The notes below the pieces were generated by a model. The model worked only from the letters and a program-made list of their open reading frames with translations, had not been told where the DNA came from and did no database searches. A stretch of DNA of 5,421 nucleotides from positions 1 to 5,421 of the forward strand of contig PWHA01000150.1 of assembly GCA_003554685.1 (NCBI GenBank), written 5' to 3'. This document shows positions 1-4,611 of this stretch, piece after piece. Both the position numbers and the translations under genes were made by a program. The number at the start of each line of letters is the position of its first letter. Within the stretch, counting starts at the first letter, position 1. Source of the stretch: Halanaerobiaceae bacterium (GTDB lineage: Bacteria > Bacillota > Halanaerobiia > Halanaerobiales > Halarsenatibacteraceae).

Positions 1-523
1 CGTCCACAGGACAGGCCCCGAAACAGGCTGCACATAATATACAGTTGGTATATTCCTCCAGCTCCCTGACCTCTGCAGGACTCATCTCATACTCCTTCTC
101 CGGGGCTTCAGCATCAGTTTGTAAAAAAGGTTTCATTTCTCGATAATACTCAAAGAACTTTTCTTCATCCACTATCAAATCTTTGACAACGGGGAGGTGG
201 GGCAGAGGTTCTACCAGCACAGATTTTTCTTTGATTTTTTCTCCCCTCTCCAGCGCAGGATAGTGCTTGATCTTCGCTTTGTCCTGACCCTCCAGGAGAG
301 GTTTTACCTGGGTTCTGCAGGCCAGACGGGGAACTTTATTGATCAGCATGGCACAGGAACCACATACGGCACCCCGACAGGAATAGCGAAATGAAAGGGA
401 ATCATCTAAATTCTCCTGGATGTAGAAGAGAGAATCAAGCACGGTCTGGCCAGTCTCCTGAGGCTCTTCAAACTCGTCGTAATAGGATTCATCACCATCA
501 TATCTGAATATATTGAGTTTCAT
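1..523 (-). CDS. sdhB: Succinate dehydrogenase/fumarate reductase iron-sulfur subunit (partial, C-terminus beyond left edge)
   Basis: This is the electron-transfer subunit of complex II (succinate:quinone or quinol:fumarate oxidoreductase), which carries electrons between the FAD in SdhA and the membrane quinone through three Fe-S clusters. The reading frame starts at ATG 523-521 and stays open to the window edge, giving 174 residues of an expected roughly 240 or more. The N-terminal plant-ferredoxin-like domain shows the [2Fe-2S] ligands C49, C54, C57 and C69 (motif YSCRGAVCGSC, then LACR). The second domain begins with C161, C164, C167 and C171-Pro (CILCAACFGACP), the start of the [4Fe-4S] and third-cluster ligand set; the remaining ligands are outside the window. 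The start is fixed by overlap with the sdhA stop (TAATG, one shared base), with GAGGAG at 540-535 eleven bases upstream, so translation is probably coupled to sdhA. sdhB and frdB cannot be told apart from this sequence. Confidence 0.96.
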   Translation of the reverse strand, partial: MKLNIFRYDGDESYYDEFEEPQETGQTVLDSLFYIQENLDDSLSFRYSCRGAVCGSCAMLINKVPRLACRTQVKPLLEGQDKAKIKHYPALERGEKIKEKSVLVEPLPHLPVVKDLIVDEEKFFEYYREMKPFLQTDAEAPEKEYEMSPAEVRELEEYTNCILCAACFGACPVD

Positions 524-2226
524 TAGTACTCACGCTCCTCAACTTCGAATCTCCCTAAATTTACCGTAGAATACTCTAATTCCGGTCCTGCTTCTTCCTT
601 TTTAACCACAGTGTGTTTGAGATATTTCTCATCCCTTCGTTCCTTGAAATCCGTCCGATAATGAGAACCCCTGCTCTCTTCTCTTGCGATAGCACCAAGG
701 GCTAAAACTTCAGAGATAAGCAGCATGTTCCTTAACTCCAGAGTTCTTATCAGGGCCTGGTTGAACTTTTTACTGTCGGATTCAACGTAAACTCCTGCAA
801 ATTTTTCTTTTAACAGCTTGATTTTATTAAGTCCCTCTCTCATCTCCTCCCCCTCTCTAAAGACCCCGAAGTGCTGGAACATGGTTTCTCTTAACTCTTT
901 CAGAACATCGCTGTAAAGTATTCCCTGCTTTTTTTCAGTGATAGAGTTGATCAAGTTTCTATCTTTTTCCCTGGCAGCACTGAAAGAGGACTTATCTGCT
1001 TTTTGACCTCTTACTTCCTCGGAGGCTTTTTTCCCGGCGATCTTACCAAAAACAACTGTTTCTAACAGTGAATTCCCGCCCAGTCTATTGGCACCGTGAG
1101 TGCTAACACAGGCACATTCACCGGCGGCATAGAGTCCTGGCACCTCGGTTTCACAATCTGTATTAACTGAAATTCCTCCCATGGAATAATGCTGTCCGGG
1201 CTGAACCGGTATGGGTTCTTCTATCGGATCCACCCCGGCGAAATCCAGGGCGATCTGTCTGATACCCGGGAGCCGTTCCTTGATCTTTTCTGCACCCAGG
1301 TGGGTTAAATCCAGATGGACATATTCATCTTCAATCCCTCTACCTTTGTTCACCACAGTCATTATTGCTCTTGCCACTATATCCCTGGGAGCCAGCTCCA
1401 TGGCCTCGGGGGCATAATCTTTCATAAACCTCTCTCCTTCACTATCTCTGAGATAACCCCCTTCACCTCTGGCCCCCTCTGTCATCAATATGTTAGAATC
1501 GAACAGAGTAGTGGGGTGAAACTGAATGAATTCCATATCCTCTAAGGCCGCTCCAATATCATAGGCCAGAAATGCCCCGTCACCGGTATTAATCAAGGCA
1601 TTGGTAGACCGATTATAAATTCTTCCAAACCCTCCCGTGGCCAGAATCACCTTCCCCGAGAAGGCCTGCAAGGTGCCTTCCCTGATATTCAGGGCAATAC
1701 ATCCTGCACATTTACCATCATCTTCAATCAGAGAGGTAACAAAATACTCGTCATAAAATTTAATTTTTCCCAAAAGAGACTGTTCATATAGGGTATGAAG
1801 TAAATTATGACCGGTTCTATCAGCAGCATAACATGTCCTGGGAAAGCCTGCCCCGCCAAAGGGTCTCTGGGCAATTTTGCCATTCTCAAACCGGGAGAAA
1901 ACCGTTCCCATATGCTCCAGTTCCAGCACGGCTTCCGGAGCTTTCTTACAGAGAATCTCAACTGCATCCTGATCGGCAAGATAATCTGAACCTTTCACAG
2001 TGTCAAAGGCATGGTCCTCCCAGTGATCCTCTCCCCTGTCTGGGGTGTTGCCCAGGGCTGCATTGATGCCTCCCTGAGCAGCTACACTGTGAGAACGTAA
2101 GGGGTGAACTTTAGAGATAACAGCGACATCTCTCCCGCTCCTCAATGCTTCGAGAGCAGCTCTCAGGCCGGTTAAACCACCGCCTATTACTAAAATTTCG
2201 TGCTCGTTAAGCATTTCCTTTTCCAA
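523..2226 (-). CDS. sdhA: Succinate dehydrogenase/fumarate reductase flavoprotein subunit
   Basis: This is the catalytic subunit of complex II, interconverting succinate and fumarate on covalently bound FAD at the membrane surface. It is a full-length 567-residue protein. The N-terminal dinucleotide fold has GGGLTG at 15-20. RSHSVAAQGG at 44-53 places His46 where the family attaches FAD covalently, which argues against the related L-aspartate oxidase NadB. Substrate-site residues known from E. coli FrdA are all present: His237 in FHPTT (236-240), Thr249-Glu250 in LMTEGARGEGG, the proton-shuttling Arg281 (APRDIVARA), His346 in QHYSMGG and Arg381 in NRLGGNSL. The helical C-terminal domain carries the SRGSHYR motif (518-524). 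The start is TTG at 2226-2224 (see the ribosome binding site). The gene is followed at once by sdhB. No anchor gene lies upstream, so the order is A-B and any anchor must lie downstream, outside the window. Physiological direction (SDH or FRD) is not decidable here. Confidence 0.97.
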   Translation of the reverse strand: MEKEMLNEHEILVIGGGLTGLRAALEALRSGRDVAVISKVHPLRSHSVAAQGGINAALGNTPDRGEDHWEDHAFDTVKGSDYLADQDAVEILCKKAPEAVLELEHMGTVFSRFENGKIAQRPFGGAGFPRTCYAADRTGHNLLHTLYEQSLLGKIKFYDEYFVTSLIEDDGKCAGCIALNIREGTLQAFSGKVILATGGFGRIYNRSTNALINTGDGAFLAYDIGAALEDMEFIQFHPTTLFDSNILMTEGARGEGGYLRDSEGERFMKDYAPEAMELAPRDIVARAIMTVVNKGRGIEDEYVHLDLTHLGAEKIKERLPGIRQIALDFAGVDPIEEPIPVQPGQHYSMGGISVNTDCETEVPGLYAAGECACVSTHGANRLGGNSLLETVVFGKIAGKKASEEVRGQKADKSSFSAAREKDRNLINSITEKKQGILYSDVLKELRETMFQHFGVFREGEEMREGLNKIKLLKEKFAGVYVESDSKKFNQALIRTLELRNMLLISEVLALGAIAREESRGSHYRTDFKERRDEKYLKHTVVKKEEAGPELEYSTVNLGRFEVEEREY

Positions 2227-2232
2227 ATTTAT

Positions 2233-2240
2233 CCCTCCCT
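2233..2240 (-). promoter_or_regulatory. Ribosome binding site fixing a TTG start for sdhA
   Basis: On the minus strand AGGGAGGG lies six bases before TTG at 2226-2224, an ideal Shine-Dalgarno position. The first in-frame ATG (2214-2212) has only AAGGAA directly abutting it, too close to serve. The TTG start adds four residues (MEKE) before that Met. Confidence 0.8.
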
Positions 2241-2270
2241 ATTTTTATATTGAAAATGGCTGTCAAATTT

Positions 2271-2300
2271 TTTATATCTTGTTGTTACCTAAATAGTCAC
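2271..2300 (-). promoter_or_regulatory. Candidate sigma-A promoter for sdhAB
   Basis: Minus-strand GTGACT (2300-2295) is followed after 18 bases by TATAAA (2276-2271), an acceptable weak -35/-10 pair. It would start transcription near 2264, giving an mRNA leader of about 38 bases that includes the sdhA ribosome binding site. The -10 element coincides with the first copy of a motif repeated three times in this spacer, so it may instead be just part of that repeat. A perfect TTGACA lies at 2266-2261, but its only downstream TATAAA is 11 bases away, too close to pair with it. Confidence 0.3.
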
Positions 2301-2435
2301 GAGGTTTAATCTTGATAATACACTGTAATATTTATATCTATTGTTGTGCTCCGAAGGAGCATGGCGGTTCATCTAAAAAAAATAGCAGGTAAATTTTTAT
2401 ATCATGTTGTGGCCAGAAACCCTGCGGGTTGGCTA
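2271..2435. repeat. Three spaced units: TTTATATC-n-TGTTGT followed by inverted repeat
   Basis: The motif TTTATATC(T, AT or A)TGTTGT begins at 2271, 2331 and 2396, about 60 and 65 bases apart. Each copy is followed directly by an inverted repeat of different sequence. After copy 1 it is weak: ACCT (2287-2290) with AGGT (2302-2305). After copy 2 it is TGCTCC-GAA-GGAGCA (2347-2361), a six-base-pair stem. After copy 3 it is AACCC-TGC-GGGTT (2418-2430), extended by GCC/GGC with a bulge. Conserved leader with varied hairpin stems suggests either a dispersed palindromic element or an array of regulatory sites. The units sit immediately upstream of sdhAB. No protein frame explains all three copies. 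Confidence 0.55.
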
Positions 2436-2489
2436 GAAAAATTAAAGTTTTCCAGGAACAGCAATTAACAGAAATTTCATATAAGATAG

Positions 2490-2516
2490 ACAGGGGACAC
2501 AAAGGTTCTGACACGT
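2490..2516. repeat. Possible REP/MITE-type fragment (GGGGACACAAAGGTTCTGACACG)
   Basis: The segment contains GGGGACACAAAGG then TTCTGACACGT, with GACAC occurring twice. Read on the minus strand it resembles the 'GTGTCAGAACC...GTCCCCTGTC' type of intergenic sequence that I associate from memory with REP elements and their single-strand transposases in Firmicutes. No transposase gene and no inverted partner are visible here, so it would be a solitary half-element. The resemblance is recalled, not computed. Confidence 0.25.
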
Positions 2517-2672
2517 AAGCCAGATTTTTAGCTGCTTTTGCGAAATTACTATATAATCATTTTCCTTTACGTCCAGAAAAGTTATGTGTATTGTGTCTGA
2601 AAATTTCATTTTTTAAAGGGATGTGGGGATCTAACTAGACCAGAAACTTTAGCAGTACCAACAGCTTAAAAG

Positions 2673-2775
2673 TAAACCCGAAAAAAATAAACCCGAAAGA
2701 AATAAACACTAAAGAAATAAACACTAAAGAAATAAACACTAAAATAATAATAACTAAAGAAATAAACTATAGAAA
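2673..2775. repeat. 15-bp tandem array, about seven copies
   Basis: The unit is TAAACACTAAAGAAA. Copies start at 2673, 2688, 2703, 2718, 2733, 2748 and 2763. The first two read TAAACCCGAAARAAA, the third and fourth are identical, the fifth and sixth carry small changes, and the last is shortened to 13 bases. The gradient from CCCG to CACT variants suggests stepwise duplication. The period is a multiple of three and one plus-strand frame reads Asn-Thr-Lys-Glu-Ile repeatedly, but that frame has no start codon after its upstream TAG. Confidence 0.9.
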
Positions 2776-3051
2776 TAAAAACTTCAAATGAAGGAGATAT
2801 AAATCACAGAAAGGGAAAAGATACTAGAATTAAAAGGATACGATTATTAAAAAAATTAAGGCTTGGGGCAGTTAATAGAATAAAATGTATTGAACAACTG
2901 AGAAGTTACTAAATATTTTCGGGAAATAAAATGTAATTTGCCTCAAGATCTGGAGATAAATGAAGACTTTTAAGAACAGTCTCAATAAACTAATCAGCTG
3001 ACTTGTAAATACAATCTTAGTAAATTTCAGCTGCTTAAAAAATATAGTATC

Positions 3052-3113
3052 GACAGGCTATCACCTTGCCGGCGAATACACTTGCCGGCGAATACAGCAC
3101 TGACAGGCCATCA
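3052..3113. repeat. Tandem 16-bp duplication nested between 12-bp direct repeats
   Basis: CTTGCCGGCGAATACA occurs twice back to back (3065-3080 and 3081-3096) without mismatch. The pair is bracketed by GACAGGCTATCA (3052-3063) and GACAGGCCATCA (3102-3113), which differ by one base. The core GCCGGC makes this a small GC-rich island inside an AT-rich spacer. The nested layout suggests duplication of an inserted segment or two rounds of slippage. No function is apparent. Confidence 0.85.
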
Positions 3114-3146
3114 GCAAGCCTGGTTAAAATAGAGGATTAGTCTGAG

Positions 3147-3245
3147 TCCAGTTTGAGTTCAGTTTGAGTTCAGTTTGAGTCCAGTTTGAGTTCAGTTTGA
3201 GCCCAGTTTGAGTTCAGTTTGAGCCCAGTTTGAGTTCAGTTTGAG
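3147..3245. repeat. 11-bp tandem array (YYCAGTTTGAG), nine copies, entering the end of the DUF1638 gene
   Basis: Nine perfect-length units run from 3147 to 3245, varying only in the first two bases: TC, TT, TT, TC, TT, CC, TT, CC, TT. A broken tenth begins CCCAG at 3246. From the fifth unit onward TT and CC forms alternate, giving a 22-bp higher-order period and showing that dimers were duplicated. The rightmost unit contains the TGA stop of the DUF1638 gene (3238-3236). A diverged copy, CTCAGCTTGAG, lies at 3261-3271 inside that gene. Because 11 is not a multiple of three, units read in all frames. Confidence 0.95.
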
Positions 3246-4198
3246 CCCAGAAGGTGTTTTCTCAGCTTGAGCTCTTCCCCGGGAGAAAATATTAAAAGGT
3301 CATCTGTTCCCTCACCAGTATCTGTCTCCTCATCAGTTCCCGCTCCAGATCCCTCGCCAGAATGATTTTCAGGAAAAAGCAGATCAGCCAGAAAGCTCAA
3401 ATCACCCTTAACCTCTTGATATTCAATGCCCCTTCCCCGGTGTTTTTCCAGCAGCCCATCAACAAATTCATATTTCTCCCGGGCATAATCCCGGTGAATA
3501 GGGGCTAAATTATCATTATCAATCAAAACCACCGCTTCATAACCCTTAAGACACTCAAAACTAATAAACTCAGCATCATCCTCACTATATTTCCTCTTAA
3601 AATGATAGCTGTCATCTTCCTGCCAGTCAACTGCAGCCTGTTCATTCTCCTGCTGGAAGGCAGCAAATCTATCCAGCCAGTCCTGCATGGAATCGGTGAG
3701 GTGAAGATGCTGCTTGTAAACATCTCCTCCACAGTCAATCCAGCCCCGGCTCAAAAAATAAGTTTTATCACTGTTATTTCCCTCATTAGCTCCAACCCCG
3801 GTCCCAGCTCCGGCTTCAACTCCATCCCCGGCCCCGTCCCCAGATCCAGCTCCGGCTTCAGCTGCAATTTCCTCACCAGCCTCTTCTTCCCCCAACAGCA
3901 GAGGAATACAGTCATGAACCTTAGGCACTACAAGTTTAGCCCGGCGGGTTTTTAAACCCTCAACTCCTCCACTGCAGTAGCCATAGGCCAGAATTATATA
4001 ATCAAAATCTTCTCTCTCCTCCAGCTCGTCAATTTTATCCTGAATTTTATCTTTCATCTGACTGCTGTCGGGCTTATTATGCAGCCCCTGAGGTAAGAAC
4101 TCAACAGTAATATTTTGATAACCATGCTTTTCAATTATCTCTAAAATCTCCTGATAAAAAACTTTACAGGCTACAACAGCTTTTTTAATTTCCTTCAT
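3236..4198 (-). CDS. DUF1638 family protein with two acidic low-complexity inserts
   Basis: This 320-residue protein has the DUF1638 (PF07796) signature. Its function is not established; related genes are often found near corrinoid-dependent methyltransferases in anaerobes, but no such gene is in this window. Visible hallmarks are Cys11 (VACKVFYQEI), LHNKP (39-43), FDYIILAYGYCSGG with Cys75 (65-78), VPKVHDCIPLLLG with Cys97 (91-103), and YFLSRGW (147-153). The recurring cysteines suggest a metal or corrinoid-related site (inference). There is no signal peptide or membrane segment, so it is probably cytoplasmic. Residues 104-144 are a Gly/Ala/Glu/Asp-rich insert, and 280-300 a second one before the terminal LLIFSPGEEL. 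The family is usually shorter, about 200-250 residues. The start is ATG 4198 with AGGAGG (4210-4205) six bases upstream. The last four codons (LGSN) and the stop lie at and in an 11-bp tandem array. It is likely monocistronic, with 413 bases separating it from the upstream transporter gene. Confidence 0.85.
   Translation of the reverse strand: MKEIKKAVVACKVFYQEILEIIEKHGYQNITVEFLPQGLHNKPDSSQMKDKIQDKIDELEEREDFDYIILAYGYCSGGVEGLKTRRAKLVVPKVHDCIPLLLGEEEAGEEIAAEAGAGSGDGAGDGVEAGAGTGVGANEGNNSDKTYFLSRGWIDCGGDVYKQHLHLTDSMQDWLDRFAAFQQENEQAAVDWQEDDSYHFKRKYSEDDAEFISFECLKGYEAVVLIDNDNLAPIHRDYAREKYEFVDGLLEKHRGRGIEYQEVKGDLSFLADLLFPENHSGEGSGAGTDEETDTGEGTDDLLIFSPGEELKLRKHLLGSN
3767..3889 (-). repeat. Coding low-complexity insert (DUF1638 residues 104-144)
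   Basis: The stretch encodes almost only Gly, Ala, Glu, Asp and a few Ser, Thr, Val and Asn. A 15-base direct repeat, CCAGCTCCGGCTTCA on the plus strand, occurs at 3804-3818 and 3846-3860, 42 bases (14 codons) apart, each encoding EAGAG (residues 114-118 and 128-132). This indicates in-frame duplication of a 42-base unit followed by divergence. The insert sits between LLLG and TYFLSRGW, two blocks normally joined by a short segment in this family. Confidence 0.75.
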
Positions 4199-4323
4199 TA
4201 CAATCCTCCTGTGTTTAATTAAATCGTAGTTTTTATCTCTCGACAGGTTCTCTCATAAATTTTCTTACATCAACGTTTTATAAAATAACAGCTAAATAAT
4301 ATGAACTTCAAAGCTCTTTATCG

Positions 4324-4394
4324 TCATTGCCTTTGCATCGTTGCCTTTGCATCATTGCCTTTGCCTAAAATTGACTTTGCCTAAAATTGACTTT
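4324..4394. repeat. Adjacent tandem repeats: 14 bp x3 then 16 bp x2
   Basis: TCATTGCCTTTGCA-type units start at 4324, 4338 and 4352 (variants TCG/TCA and a final C). They are followed without a gap by TAAAATTGACTTTGCC (4366-4381) and its partial copy TAAAATTGACTTT (4382-4394). Both unit types end in TTTGC, so the second array seems to have grown out of the edge of the first. They lie about 125-195 bases upstream of the DUF1638 start, beyond where its core promoter would be expected. Confidence 0.9.
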
Positions 4395-4458
4395 ATTGGT
4401 CTGCTTTTAAACCAGTTTTTTATTATTTTATAACATCTTGCCAGATAAAGCAATAAAA

Positions 4459-4481
4459 TGGTCGGTACCTGGTCGGTACCG
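4459..4481. repeat. Tandem TGGTCGGTACC duplication forming a hairpin
   Basis: TGGTCGGTACC is duplicated exactly (4459-4469 and 4470-4480). Since the unit holds the palindrome GGTACC, the duplication creates an inverted repeat: CGGTACC (4463-4469), loop TGGTC, GGTACCG (4475-4481), a seven-base-pair GC-rich stem. On the minus strand the stem is followed by ACCATTTTATTG, a poor T-tract. It lies about 130 bases past the transporter stop, so it could act as a weak terminator for that gene, at low likelihood. Confidence 0.75.
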
Positions 4482-4611
4482 GGTTCCCCGACAATTTTCT
4501 ACAATATATTCAATTTCTCGCCATCTCATTTGCCCGCAATCAGCATTCGATCAAACTCCATCAAATCACAGAAAATGGTCACTCCCATTTCAAAGAGCTT
4601 ATTGCTGCCGA

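Larger units (their letters stand above)
2436..3146. other. AT-rich spacer without a supportable gene
   Basis: About 700 bases between the hairpin units and the 11-bp array contain no frame with a proper start, ribosome binding site and protein-like length on either strand. It holds the repeats listed separately (2490-2516, 2673-2775, 3052-3113). Otherwise it is A-rich sequence interrupted by stops in all frames. I see no rho-independent terminator for the DUF1638 gene that reads into this region from the right: the minus-strand T6 run at about 3045 follows only a four-base-pair stem. Confidence 0.6.
4199..4611. other. Spacer between transporter and DUF1638 gene, no supportable gene
   Basis: These 413 bases hold the DUF1638 ribosome binding site (4205-4210) and two repeat clusters described separately. 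A minus-strand TATAAA lies at about 4281-4276, but I cannot pair it with a good -35, so no promoter is called. Short frames on both strands across 4428-4615 are open but lack a start with a ribosome binding site. No strong terminator follows the transporter stop. Confidence 0.55.

Noticed and set aside
1211..1545. Plus-strand open frames opposite sdhA (also around 1807-2066 and 197-394)
   Set aside because: They are antisense to clearly coding, highly conserved SdhA/SdhB sequence, lack ribosome binding sites and show no protein-family features.
2212..2214. ATG as the sdhA start codon
   Set aside because: The only purine run before it directly abuts the codon, whereas TTG at 2226 has AGGGAGGG six bases upstream.
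2244..2266. TTGACA (2266-2261) plus TATAAA (2249-2244) as the sdhAB promoter
   Set aside because: The 11-base spacer is far shorter than the 16-18 needed, and TATAAA here lies almost against the ribosome binding site.
2639..2792. Plus-strand frame reading (Asn-Thr-Lys-Glu-Ile)n through the 15-bp array
   Set aside because: The frame is open only because the period is 15. It has no ATG, GTG or TTG start after the preceding TAG and no ribosome binding site.
3147..3245. CRISPR array
   Set aside because: Units are 11 bp and directly abutting with no spacers, so this is a plain tandem repeat.
4397..4421. Plus-strand terminator: TGGT/ACCA stem followed by six T
   Set aside because: The stem is four base pairs with a ten-base loop, and no plus-strand gene precedes it.
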